Shown: piece after piece, positions 33,258 to 42,000 of the stretch
How positions within the stretch are numbered: the stretch's first letter is position 1
Layout: every line of letters begins with the position of its first letter
Source: Pseudolabrys sp.
GTDB lineage: Bacteria > Pseudomonadota > Alphaproteobacteria > Rhizobiales > Xanthobacteraceae
Assembly (NCBI GenBank): GCA_030655215.1
Contig: JAURVZ010000061.1
Coordinates: 1-64,000, forward strand
Direction of reading: 5' to 3'
Length of the DNA: 64,000 nt
Program-made: the position numbers and the translations under genes
The notes under the pieces: model-generated
The model's database searches: none
Seen by the model: the letters and a program-made list of their open reading frames with translations, nothing else
Told to the model about the DNA's origin: nothing

Positions 33258-33980
33258 ATGGACACCGCGAGGTCGACAACGCCCGCTCCCTGGGGTGAGG
33301 CCAAGCGCAGCGCCGGCATCTATCAGCACATCTTTGAACTCATCATGTCCGGTGAGTGTCCGGTCAATGACAGGCTGCCATCGGAGACGGACCTGGCGCA
33401 GCGCTTCGGCGCATCGCGTCCGGTCGTGCGTGAGGCTTTGGCGAGGCTGCGCGACGACGGCATCATTGTCTCGCGGCAGGGCTCCGGCAGCTATGTGAAA
33501 CGGCGACCGGATGTCGCCGTGCTGCGCTTCGTGCCGGTGTCGTCGATTGCCGACATCCAGCGCTGCTTTGAATTCCGCCAAGGCTTGGAAGGCGTCGCCG
33601 CCGCGCTCGCCGCCGAGCGCTGGGAAGAAAGCGACCTTGCCGAAATCCGCGCCGCCTTCGACGCGCTCGAGGACCCGACCAACTTCAAGGCCGGCGTCGA
33701 TGCCGATGAGCGCTTCCACATGGCCATCGCCAAGGCGACGCACAATGCCTATCACGTCTCGGTGCAAAGCTCGCTGCAGCCGCACATCGTCTTCGGCATG
33801 AGCCTGACGCGCAACCTGTCGCTGCTGCGCACCGTGGAGCGCCTGCGCGAAGTGCAGGACGAACACCGCGCCATCGTGGAGGCGATCACCGCCCGCCTGC
33901 CCGCCGCCGCCCGCGCCGCGATGCAGATTCACATCGACAATGCCCGCCGCCGCATGTTTGAGAATACATCGGCGCCGTGA
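33258..33980 (+). CDS. GntR/FadR-family transcriptional regulator
   Basis: A 240-residue regulator. The winged helix-turn-helix occupies about residues 20-85 (LPSETDLAQRFGASRPVVRE is the recognition part, then SRQGSGSYV). The FCD effector domain covers about residues 95-235, with the metal-ligand pattern DERFHMAIAKATHN and a later DEHRAIVEAI. FCD regulators usually sense organic or sugar acids and repress their operon, here most likely the surrounding sugar-acid genes. ATG 33258 is chosen; an earlier ATG at 33219 overlaps the RraA gene. The gap to RraA is 14 bp and to the transporter 6 bp. Confidence 0.9.
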   Translation: MDTARSTTPAPWGEAKRSAGIYQHIFELIMSGECPVNDRLPSETDLAQRFGASRPVVREALARLRDDGIIVSRQGSGSYVKRRPDVAVLRFVPVSSIADIQRCFEFRQGLEGVAAALAAERWEESDLAEIRAAFDALEDPTNFKAGVDADERFHMAIAKATHNAYHVSVQSSLQPHIVFGMSLTRNLSLLRTVERLREVQDEHRAIVEAITARLPAAARAAMQIHIDNARRRMFENTSAP

Positions 33981-33986
33981 GCAAGG

Positions 33987-34937
33987 ATGACTGTCATCAC
34001 CAACCCTGAACCCACCAAGACAGCGCCGCTGCACTGGACCGTGCGCGGCTTTGCCAATCCTTATCTGCTGCTGACGATCGCGGCGCTGTGCTGGTCCGGC
34101 AACCACATTGCAGGCCGCGCCATGGGCGGGCATGTGCCGCCGCTGTCTATTTCCGCGGTGCGTTGGCTGATCCCGGCACTCTTGATCTGGCCGTGGGTAC
34201 GGCCACATCTGGCGCGCGACTGGCCGGCCATTCGCGCGCATTGGAAGATCATGCTCTGGCTTGGCCTGACCGGCGGCGCGCTTTTCACGTCGCTGCAATA
34301 TGTCGGCCTGCAATACACCTCCGCGCTCAACGTCTCGGTCATGAACTCGCTGGTGCCGGTGCTGATCGTTGCTACTGGTGCGCTCACATTCCGCGACCGC
34401 GTCAGCCTGCGCCAGATCGGCGGCATCGCCCTGTCTTCGCTTGGCGTGCTGGCCATCATCGCGCATGGCCGCTTCGCAACCTTGTTGAGCCTCGACTTCA
34501 ACTGGGGCGATCTTCTGATCCTGTTCAACATGATGGTGTTCTCGGTCTATGCGGTCTACCTGCGGCTATTGCCCAAGATTCACCCGCTGAGTTTTCTGTT
34601 CGTGCTGGCGGTCCTGTCGACGGCTATCACGGTGCCGTTTGCGATGGCGGAAGTTGCGGCGGGCGTGACACTGCGCCTCGACTTTTGGACGCTGGCTTCG
34701 ATTGCCTACGTCTCGTTTTTCCCGGGTCTGGTCGCCTTCGCCGCCTGGAATCGCGGAGTCGAACTAATCGGCGCCAATCGATCAGGGCCGTTTCTGCATC
34801 TGGTGCCAATCTGCACGGCGCTGGTCGGCGGCGTTTTGCTCGGCGAGCATTTGGCGCTGTATCATATCGCAGGATTCGTGCTGATCATCGCCGGCGTCTG
34901 GCTGGCGGCGAAGCGGACCGAAGGGGCCGTTGCATGA
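33987..34937 (+). CDS. EamA/DMT-superfamily transporter (10 TM)
   Basis: A 316-residue transporter with two EamA repeats, about ten membrane helices in all. The first repeat starts at LLLTIAALCWSGNHIAGRA (about residues 29-47) and the second at LLILFNMMVFSVYAVYLRLL. Family members export or import metabolites; the substrate is not readable. It lies between the FadR-type regulator and dgoK, with an ATGA overlap to dgoK, so transport of a sugar acid or related metabolite is a reasonable inference. Confidence 0.87.
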   Translation: MTVITNPEPTKTAPLHWTVRGFANPYLLLTIAALCWSGNHIAGRAMGGHVPPLSISAVRWLIPALLIWPWVRPHLARDWPAIRAHWKIMLWLGLTGGALFTSLQYVGLQYTSALNVSVMNSLVPVLIVATGALTFRDRVSLRQIGGIALSSLGVLAIIAHGRFATLLSLDFNWGDLLILFNMMVFSVYAVYLRLLPKIHPLSFLFVLAVLSTAITVPFAMAEVAAGVTLRLDFWTLASIAYVSFFPGLVAFAAWNRGVELIGANRSGPFLHLVPICTALVGGVLLGEHLALYHIAGFVLIIAGVWLAAKRTEGAVA

Positions 34938-35818
34938 TCGTCGTCGATTGGGGCACCAGCAGCTTCCGCACCTTCCGCATTGCCGCGGATGGCGCGATCC
35001 TCGATCGGCGATCGAGCGCGAACGGAATCATGCATGTGCCAGGCGGCCGCTTTGCCGAGACGTTGCGCGAACAGATCGGCGATTGGCTCGACGCCGGCGA
35101 AAGCCGCGTGCTGCTCGCCGGCATGATCGGCAGCCGGCAGGGCTGGAAGGAAGCGCCTTATGTCGCTTGCCCGGCCGGCGCTGCTGAACTCGGTGCCGCA
35201 TTGGTCGATGTGCCCTTCGACGGCGCGCAGGTGAAGCTGGTGCCGGGCATGAATGGCGTCGATGCATCCGGCGTCGCGGAAGTGATGCGTGGCGAGGAAA
35301 CGCAGATTGTCGGCGCGCTTGCCGCAATGGGCGGCGATGGTCTCGCCTGTCTGCCGGGTACGCATTCGAAATGGGTGCGCGTTGAGAATGGCCGCATCGT
35401 CCGCTTTACCTCGCACATGACCGGCGAGGTGTTCAGCGCCTTGCGCGAGCACACGATCCTCGGCCGCATGATGAAGGATGGCGCACCGAATGAAGCCGCA
35501 TTCATTGCCGGCGTCGCGCGCTCTGCCGAGCCGGGCGGCGCGCTGCATCATCTGTTCGGCGTGCGGACGCAGACCCTGTTCGGCAAATTCACCGAGACCG
35601 ACGGGCCGTCCTATCTGTCCGGCCTTCTCATCGGCCACGAATTGCGCGCCGAGCTTGGTAGTGTGCCAGGCGAGACAGTGCATCTGATCGGCGCGCCGGA
35701 ACTGGTCGCGCTGTACAAAAGCGCGATTGCCGCCTGCGGCGCGAAAGCGGTCAGTCTCGATGCCGAGGCATCGGTCCGCGGGCTGGCGATCATCGGGGAG
35801 CATGCGCAATGGCGGTGA
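34934..35818 (+). CDS. dgoK: 2-dehydro-3-deoxygalactonokinase
   Basis: Phosphorylates 2-keto-3-deoxygalactonate to the 6-phosphate in the De Ley-Doudoroff route of galactose/galactonate breakdown. The 294-residue protein starts with the ASKHA-type phosphate motif VVDWGTSSFRTF and contains GMIGSRQGWKEAPYV, LPGTHSKWVRV and TGEVFSALREHTIL, all typical of DgoK. Its ATG overlaps the transporter stop (ATGA), and its own 3' end overlaps dgoA by 10 bp, so translation of the operon is coupled. A longer reading in this frame through the transporter gene is an artefact. Confidence 0.93.
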   Translation: MIVVDWGTSSFRTFRIAADGAILDRRSSANGIMHVPGGRFAETLREQIGDWLDAGESRVLLAGMIGSRQGWKEAPYVACPAGAAELGAALVDVPFDGAQVKLVPGMNGVDASGVAEVMRGEETQIVGALAAMGGDGLACLPGTHSKWVRVENGRIVRFTSHMTGEVFSALREHTILGRMMKDGAPNEAAFIAGVARSAEPGGALHHLFGVRTQTLFGKFTETDGPSYLSGLLIGHELRAELGSVPGETVHLIGAPELVALYKSAIAACGAKAVSLDAEASVRGLAIIGEHAQWR

Positions 35819-36435
35819 TGACATTCAAGGATTGGCTGAAGCGCTCGCCGCTGGTCGCCATTCTGCGCGGCGTCAAGCCGGACGAAGTCGAGGCGATCGG
35901 TGACGCGCTTGAGGCGAGCGGCATTGCCATTGTCGAGGTGCCGCTCAATTCGCCGGACCCGCTCGACAGCATCGCCCGGCTGGTACGCCGGTTTGGCGAC
36001 CGGCTGCTGATCGGCGCTGGTACGGTGATGACGACCGAGCAAGTTGGGCAGATCGCGGCGACCGGCGCCAAGCTGATCGTCACCCCCCATGCTCATGTCG
36101 CGGTCACCCGCGCCGCCAAGCAGCATGGCCTGTTCGCGGTGCCGGGATTTTTCACGCCGACCGAGGCTTTCGCCCTGCTCGCCGCCGGCGCCGACGCGCT
36201 CAAGCTGTTCCCGGCCGAAGGTGCCAGTCCGGCTGTGCTCAAGGCGATCCGCGCCGTCCTTCCGCCGGGCACGGCGGTGCTGCCGGTCGGCGGCGTCGGC
36301 GTCAACAACATGATCGAATGGCGCGTCGCCGGCGCGGCCGGCTACGGCATCGGCTCGAACATCTTCAAACCGGGCGACACGCCCGCCATCGTCGCCGACA
36401 AGGCCAAGCGGCTGGTCGCGGCGATCCCGGCGTGA
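35809..36435 (+). CDS. dgoA: 2-dehydro-3-deoxy-6-phosphogalactonate aldolase
   Basis: Cleaves 2-keto-3-deoxy-6-phosphogalactonate into pyruvate and glyceraldehyde 3-phosphate. The 208-residue class I aldolase of the KDPG/KHG family has the catalytic glutamate in IVEVPLNSP, the GAGTVM segment, and the Schiff-base lysine in DALKLFPAE. The close relative Eda uses KDPG, and the distinction is supported here by the adjacent dgoK. It is the last gene of the RraA - GntR - EamA - dgoK - dgoA operon, followed by a tRNA gene on the other strand. Confidence 0.92.
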   Translation: MAVMTFKDWLKRSPLVAILRGVKPDEVEAIGDALEASGIAIVEVPLNSPDPLDSIARLVRRFGDRLLIGAGTVMTTEQVGQIAATGAKLIVTPHAHVAVTRAAKQHGLFAVPGFFTPTEAFALLAAGADALKLFPAEGASPAVLKAIRAVLPPGTAVLPVGGVGVNNMIEWRVAGAAGYGIGSNIFKPGDTPAIVADKAKRLVAAIPA

Positions 36436-36488
36436 AAGCCCGTTTCGCGTCAGATCCAACGGATTCTGAAAATACATGCGGGAAAAAC

Positions 36489-36565
36489 TGGTCGGAGTGG
36501 CAGGATTCGAACCTGCGACCCCCTCGTCCCGAACGAGGTGCGCTACCAGACTGCGCTACACTCCG
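36489..36565 (-). tRNA. tRNA-Pro (anticodon CGG)
   Basis: A complete 77-nt cloverleaf on the minus strand. The acceptor arms CGGAGTG (5') and CACTCCG (3') pair, followed by discriminator A and an encoded CCA. The anticodon stem CCTCG/CGAGG encloses the loop TTCGGGA, giving anticodon CGG at 36529-36531. The T arm carries GGTTCGAATCC. tRNA genes are common integration sites, but no integrase lies next to it. Confidence 0.97.
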
Positions 36566-36643
36566 ACTGTCGGCGCGCTTATAACCCTGCCACGTTTGAA
36601 ACCGCAAGCGCCCAAGGCTGAGTACCAGACCAAGTGAGAAAAA

Positions 36644-37618
<975 letters not shown>

Positions 37619-37631
37619 AAAGGATCGCGTC

Positions 37632-39056
37632 ATGAACGAACAAATTCGCCGCGTACCCTCGCCCGACCTGCTGGCGCGCTTCGCGGCCATCGTCGGCGAC
37701 AAATATGCGATCACCGATGCGCAAGTCCTAGCGCCGCATCTGATTGAAGGCCGCGGACTCTATCAAGGCGTGACATCGATGATGCTGCGGCCGGGCTCGA
37801 CGGAAGAAGTCGCCGCCATTCTCAAGCTGGCCAACGAGACGAAGACACCTGTCGTGCCGCAAGGCGGCAATACCGGACTGGTCGGCGGCCAGATTCCGTT
37901 CGACGGCGAGATCATCCTGTCGCTGACGCGGCTTGATAAAATCCGCGAGGTCGATGCCTCGTCGAATACGATCACCGTCGAGGCCGGCGTCGTATTGCAG
38001 AAAGCACAGGAAGCCGCAGCCGCCGCAGACCGCCTGTTTCCGCTGTCGCTCGGCTCGGAAGGCTCCTGCACCATCGGCGGCAATCTCTCGACAAATGCCG
38101 GCGGCACCGGTGCATTGGCTTACGGCATTGCGCGCGAACTCGTCGCCGGTGTCGAGGTCGTGCTGGCCGATGGCCGCATCATGCATTTGTTGCGCAAGCT
38201 GAAGAAGGACAATACCGGCTACGATTTGCGCCACATCTTTGTCGGCGCCGAAGGCACACTCGGCATCATCACTGCTGCCGTGCTGAAACTGTTTCCACAG
38301 CCGCGCGCGGTCGAGACAGCTTTCATCGGCCTGCCGTCGCCGGACGCGGCCGTGAAGCTGTTGAACCTGGCGCAGGCGCGCATCGGCGGCACCGTCACCG
38401 GCTTTGAACTGATGGCGCGCGGCATCATCGATTTCGCGCTAAAGCACGGCCATGGCAACCGCGATCCGCTCAGCGGCCAGCATCCCTGGTACGTTCTCAT
38501 GGAAGTGTCATCGCAGCAGAGCGAAGGCCTGCGCGATGCGTTGGAGGCCTTTCTCGGCGACGCTGCGGAGCAAGGCTTGGTAGACGACGCCGCGATCGCC
38601 TCCAGCCTGGATCAACGCAAGGCATTCTGGCATCTGCGCCACACTTTGACCGAAGTGCAAAAGCCGGAGGGCGGTTCGATCAAGCATGACGTGTCGGTGC
38701 CGGTTGCTGCTGTGCCGGCATTCATCGCGGAAGCGAGCGCCGCGGTTATCGCGCTCATTCCGGGATCGCGGCCGGTGCCGTTCGGCCATGTCGGCGATGG
38801 CAATATTCATTTCAATGTCAGCCAGCCGGTCGGCGCTGACAGCAAGGCGTTCCTGGCGCGATGGAACGATATGAATGCGGTCGTCGACAAGGTTGTGCTG
38901 AAGTATCAGGGCTCGATCTCGGCCGAGCACGGCATCGGCAAGCTGAAGCGCGAGTCACTGGTGAAGGTGAAGGACCCGGTGGCGCTGGCGCTGATGCGCG
39001 ACTTCAAGAAGCTGCTCGATCCGAACGGGATCCTGAACCCTGGCAAGGTGCTTTAG
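37632..39056 (+). CDS. FAD-binding 2-hydroxyacid dehydrogenase (GlcD/D2HGDH-like)
   Basis: A 474-residue flavoenzyme with an N-terminal FAD-binding type 4 (PCMH) domain (VVPQGGNTGLVGG at about 77-89, LGSEGSCTIGGNLSTNAGG) and a C-terminal FAD-oxidase domain (PFGHVGDGNIHFN; SAEHGIGKLKRE). It should oxidise a D-2-hydroxyacid such as D-lactate, glycolate or D-2-hydroxyglutarate; the residues visible do not decide which. AAGGATC precedes ATG 37632, 13 bp after the Sua5 stop, so the two genes may be cotranscribed. Confidence 0.9.
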   Translation: MNEQIRRVPSPDLLARFAAIVGDKYAITDAQVLAPHLIEGRGLYQGVTSMMLRPGSTEEVAAILKLANETKTPVVPQGGNTGLVGGQIPFDGEIILSLTRLDKIREVDASSNTITVEAGVVLQKAQEAAAAADRLFPLSLGSEGSCTIGGNLSTNAGGTGALAYGIARELVAGVEVVLADGRIMHLLRKLKKDNTGYDLRHIFVGAEGTLGIITAAVLKLFPQPRAVETAFIGLPSPDAAVKLLNLAQARIGGTVTGFELMARGIIDFALKHGHGNRDPLSGQHPWYVLMEVSSQQSEGLRDALEAFLGDAAEQGLVDDAAIASSLDQRKAFWHLRHTLTEVQKPEGGSIKHDVSVPVAAVPAFIAEASAAVIALIPGSRPVPFGHVGDGNIHFNVSQPVGADSKAFLARWNDMNAVVDKVVLKYQGSISAEHGIGKLKRESLVKVKDPVALALMRDFKKLLDPNGILNPGKVL

Positions 39057-39074
39057 CGAAAGCTATCACCAACC

Positions 39075-39164
39075 CGTCATGCCCGGCCTCGCGCCGGGCA
39101 TCCACGTCTTCGCCGTGGCAAATTCAGAAAGACGTGGATGGCCGGGACAAGCCCGGCCATGACG
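39075..39164. repeat. GCCCGG/GGCCGGG palindromic element (second copy)
   Basis: CGTCATGCCCGGC at 39075 and GCCGGGCAT, then GACGTGGATGGCCGGG and CCCGGCCATGACG at its end; TCCACGTCTT and AAGACGTGGA form an inner inverted repeat. It is the same composite as 26803-26890 with the two palindromes in the opposite order, and sits between two convergent genes. Confidence 0.72.
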
Positions 39165-39173
39165 AGTCAAGCT

Positions 39174-39953
39174 TTAAAACAACACGCCTTGGCCGTCGTC
39201 TTTCTTCGGCTTGACCGGCTTCAGTACCTTTTCGCGCTTCGGGGCACGCGGCAATCCCGACTCGCCGCCGAGAATGCCGGTAAACAATTCGAGCAATTTC
39301 GGATTGTCATTGGCGACGCGGTTGACCTCGGTCGACACCGGATAGGCTGCCAGCAGCTTGTCCGGCGCCGGGCAGATCAGCACCTGCGCCAGCGCTGCTT
39401 CGACATTGCTTTCGATCTCGCCTTTGCCGAGCCAGCGATCGAAATCATGCCGCGCGATAATCACCGGCATGCGCTCATGCACCGGCGACAAGGTCTCATT
39501 GGCCCGTGTCGTGATGATCGCCGCCGTATCGACCTCCTCACCGTTCGGGCCGGTCCATGTTTCCCACAGGCCTGCGAATGCCAATGGCTCGCCCGATTTG
39601 GCATGAATGAAAAACGGCTGCTTGTAGGGCGCGCCCGCACGCCATTCATAGAATCCGTCAGCCGGGATCAGGCAACGCCGGCGCTTGATGGCATTCTTGA
39701 AGGCCGGCTTGTCGGCAATGCCCTCGCCGCGCGCATTGATGATGAGCGAGAACGCCTTCGGGTCTTTCACCCAGCCCGGCAGCAGGCCCCAGCGCATCAG
39801 CGCGAACTGCCGCTTGCCATCGATAAGCCGCACGACCGCAATCGGCTGCGTCGGCGCGATGTTATAGCGCGGCGGAAAATTCGGCTGCTCGGCATAGCCG
39901 AACAGCTTCCGGATCGCTTCCGGTGCTGACGTTAAGGTGTAGCGGCCGCACAT
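39174..39953 (-). CDS. SOS response-associated peptidase (YedK/HMCES)
   Basis: A 259-residue SRAP protein. The N-terminus is MCGRYTL, so Cys2 becomes the N-terminal residue that forms a stable thiazolidine crosslink with abasic sites in single-stranded DNA, protecting them during replication. Other landmarks are RYNIAPTQPIAVV, MRWGLLPGWVKD, INARGEGI, CLIPADGFYEW and HERMPVIIA, all as in the family. It is encoded alone, convergent with the FAD oxidase gene across a repeat. A CtrA box lies in the upstream intergenic region. Confidence 0.94.
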   Translation of the reverse strand: MCGRYTLTSAPEAIRKLFGYAEQPNFPPRYNIAPTQPIAVVRLIDGKRQFALMRWGLLPGWVKDPKAFSLIINARGEGIADKPAFKNAIKRRRCLIPADGFYEWRAGAPYKQPFFIHAKSGEPLAFAGLWETWTGPNGEEVDTAAIITTRANETLSPVHERMPVIIARHDFDRWLGKGEIESNVEAALAQVLICPAPDKLLAAYPVSTEVNRVANDNPKLLELFTGILGGESGLPRAPKREKVLKPVKPKKDDGQGVLF

Positions 39954-39980
39954 CGTACAAGTTCCAGATACTCTACGCGC

Positions 39981-39997
39981 TTAACAGCGCTTTAACC
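39981..39997 (+). promoter_or_regulatory. CtrA-binding box (TTAA-N7-TTAACC)
   Basis: TTAA (39981-39984), 7 bases, TTAACC (39992-39997), a full match to the CtrA consensus. It lies 27 bp upstream of the yedK start (minus strand) and 53 bp before ATG 40051 (plus strand), so either gene could be the target; orientation favours the plus-strand gene. Confidence 0.65.
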
Positions 39998-40050
39998 CGC
40001 CGCAATATAACACTTGCCGGCGGTGAAATACGGGGTGGGGGCCCCTTCTT

Positions 40051-40584
40051 ATGCAATATCAGGATTGCGCCATCGAGGTGCAAGCGGACGAAGCGGAGCC
40101 AGCGATGGCTTACGCCGATCGGCCGGACCTGTTTGCCATGGAACTGAGCAGCGCCAATATCAATGCCCAGACTGGCCTCGCCACCGATTACCTGAACCAC
40201 TTCAACGAAGCGATCATGCTGCTGGAAATGGTCGGCAGTTCGCCGGATTGCCTGAGCGATATCCGCGACTGGCGTCCGATGAGTTATCGCGAGCATTTTC
40301 TTGAGTCGCGCTTCAACGGCCGCGACCTGGCCATCGTCGCCTATGCCAGCGCCGATCCGGCCGCGCGCGCCAGCCTCGACGATCTGGCTTCAACAATGAC
40401 GAATGTAATCGAGGCGACCCGGGCGTCGATGACTCCGGACCTGCCGTTCCAGACCGCCGGCGACCTCGCCGCCCGCGCCGCGCGCTGGCTCAAGCCTCTG
40501 GTCGCGCGCGCCGGCGCGGTGATCAATGGTGAAGAAGATGGCGACGCGCAGGCTGCCGCTGACCGCCTGATGCGGCAGGCCTGA
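40051..40584 (+). CDS. Conserved-looking hypothetical protein with CtrA box
   Basis: A 177-residue soluble protein, acidic at the N-terminus and mainly helical. The most patterned part is MELSSANINAQTGLATDYLNH followed by FNEAIMLLEM; no catalytic motif or membrane segment is seen. An alternative start at ATG 40105 has GGAG 7 bases upstream and would give 159 residues. It lies downstream of a CtrA box and 18 bp before the NUDIX gene on the same strand. The context suggests cell-cycle-linked expression, but function is unknown. Confidence 0.72.
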   Translation: MQYQDCAIEVQADEAEPAMAYADRPDLFAMELSSANINAQTGLATDYLNHFNEAIMLLEMVGSSPDCLSDIRDWRPMSYREHFLESRFNGRDLAIVAYASADPAARASLDDLASTMTNVIEATRASMTPDLPFQTAGDLAARAARWLKPLVARAGAVINGEEDGDAQAAADRLMRQA

Positions 40585-40602
40585 CACCATGACACCGGGC
40601 CC

Positions 40603-41046
40603 ATGACAGAGACGCGAACCTACCCCCAGCGCCCCTTTCTCGCGGTCAGCGCCGCGATCATCCGCGACGGCAAGGTGCTGGCGGTGCGGCGCGCGCGCAA
40701 ACCGGCGATCAACCTCTACACCATGCCGGGCGGCGTGGTCGAAACCGGCGAGACCTTGTTCGAGGCGGTGCAGCGCGAAGTGCGCGAAGAGACGTCGCTT
40801 GAGATCGCGCCGGTCGCTTTGGCGGGACACCGCGAAGCGATCCAGCGCGATCCGCAAGGCAAGGTGGCGATGCATTTCATCATCATGTGCTTCGCCGCGC
40901 GCTGGATTTCCGGCGACATCGTCCTGAACGAAGAACTGGATGACGCCCGCTGGCTGACGCTTGCCGAGCTTTCCGGTTACAAGACGACCGACGGACTTGC
41001 CGAGATTGTCGGTGATGCGGCCAAAGTCCTTGGCGTTAAGGTTTAG
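40603..41046 (+). CDS. NUDIX hydrolase
   Basis: A 147-residue pyrophosphohydrolase. The Nudix box spans about residues 46-68 (GGVVETGETLFEAVQREV, then REETSLEI), with Ser in place of the usual Gly after the EE pair, a common variation. The N-terminal PFLAVSAAIIRDGKVLAVRR resembles ADP-ribose pyrophosphatase or MutT-like members; substrate unknown. It is followed after 37 bp by a TIGR02301 gene, a pairing I recall from other Rhizobiales. Confidence 0.9.
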   Translation: MTETRTYPQRPFLAVSAAIIRDGKVLAVRRARKPAINLYTMPGGVVETGETLFEAVQREVREETSLEIAPVALAGHREAIQRDPQGKVAMHFIIMCFAARWISGDIVLNEELDDARWLTLAELSGYKTTDGLAEIVGDAAKVLGVKV

Positions 41047-41083
41047 GCGCGCCCGCCTTGCGAATGCCGCGGAGCCGGCGCAT

Positions 41084-41527
41084 ATGACCGGCAGTGTGGA
41101 ACCTGACGCCTTGAAAAAACTCATCGCTATCGGCTCGCTGTTGCTCTGCCTGGCGGCGCCTGCCGTTGCGCAGACCAGGCCGCCCGCTGCTGCCCCTGCG
41201 GCACCACCGGAGCCGGAAGCCGCCAGCGCCCCCTATGACGTCGACCTGCAGCGCCTCGCTGAAATCCTCGGTTCGCTGCAATATTTGCGGACCGTGTGCG
41301 GCGCCAGGGAAGGCCAGAAATGGCGGGCCGAAATGCAATCTCTGCTCGATGCGGAAGCGCCCAGCGGCGAGCGCCGGCGGCGAATCGTCGCCCGTTTCAA
41401 CAGCGGCTATCGCGGCTTCGAGCAGACCTACCGGACCTGCACGCCGGCCGCCGACCTCGCCATCCGCCGCTATCTCGATGAGGGCGCGAAAATCTCCCGG
41501 GAAATCACCGCCCGCTACGCCAATTAA
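41084..41527 (+). CDS. TIGR02301-family exported protein
   Basis: A 147-residue secreted protein. After a short leader, the hydrophobic stretch LIAIGSLLLCLAAPAVAQ is a signal peptide. The mature domain (YDVDLQRLAEILGSLQYLR, then FNSGYRGFEQTYRTCTPAA) matches the alphaproteobacterial TIGR02301 family, with two conserved-looking cysteines that may pair. Function is unknown. ATG 41084 has GGAG about 10 bases upstream; the reading that starts at 40961 overlaps the NUDIX gene and is not used. Confidence 0.85.
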   Translation: MTGSVEPDALKKLIAIGSLLLCLAAPAVAQTRPPAAAPAAPPEPEAASAPYDVDLQRLAEILGSLQYLRTVCGAREGQKWRAEMQSLLDAEAPSGERRRRIVARFNSGYRGFEQTYRTCTPAADLAIRRYLDEGAKISREITARYAN

Positions 41528-41549
41528 CCTTAGCCGCTTCCGGAGATTG

Positions 41550-41571
41550 AGCCCTTAACGATTGGGCTTTT
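41550..41571 (+). terminator. Weak terminator after the TIGR02301 gene
   Basis: AGCCC (41550-41554) pairs with GGGCT (41564-41568), followed by TTT. The stem is short, so this is tentative. A second hairpin, ACGGGG/CCCCGT near 41619-41639, has no T tract. Confidence 0.4.
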
Positions 41572-41715
41572 CGGCCGTTACCATTTTCCCACAGCAATTA
41601 ACCTTTCCTTTATAAACGGGGTATTTCGCCCCGTTCCGCATGCTAACGTTCGCTTCGAAGCACGGGACTCAGCGGTCATTCCGGCCGCAGTTTCCGAATA
41701 CTGGGCGAAGCGCGC

Positions 41716-41982
41716 ATGACGACGATCGGACGATCCACACAGACGCGCGAGCCGGTTCCGGATCACGAGCAAAAGCGCGTCGCCTTGGGCTATCTGCATG
41801 AAGCCTGGGCGGAAGCCCGCCTCGACGGCATTGACGGCGATTGTCTGGCGCAGGCCTGCCTGTTCGCCGCCCTGGCCGAATTCGTCACAACCTATGGCGA
41901 GGAAGCCGCCGCCACTTTCACTGAAGGTCTCGGCACCCGCATCCGCAACGGCGAATTCACCATCGACCAGCAGCGGCAGTAG
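41716..41982 (+). CDS. Small hypothetical protein (88 aa)
   Basis: An 88-residue acidic, helical protein with no membrane segment. The middle, RVALGYLHEAWAEARLDGID, and the following LAQACLFAALAEFVTTYGEE read like a compact two-helix unit. No ribosome site is obvious before ATG 41716, but the composition and length look genuine. A TTAA-N7-TTTA near-match to the CtrA box lies 110 bp upstream (41598-41612). It converges on the response regulator gene with an 18-bp gap. Function unknown. Confidence 0.65.
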   Translation: MTTIGRSTQTREPVPDHEQKRVALGYLHEAWAEARLDGIDGDCLAQACLFAALAEFVTTYGEEAAATFTEGLGTRIRNGEFTIDQQRQ

Positions 41983-42000
41983 CTGCTTTTTGTTGGAAGG

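Noticed and set aside
36489-36565. tRNA-Pro as an integration site of a mobile element
   Set aside because: No integrase, partial tRNA copy or shift in composition is seen on either side.
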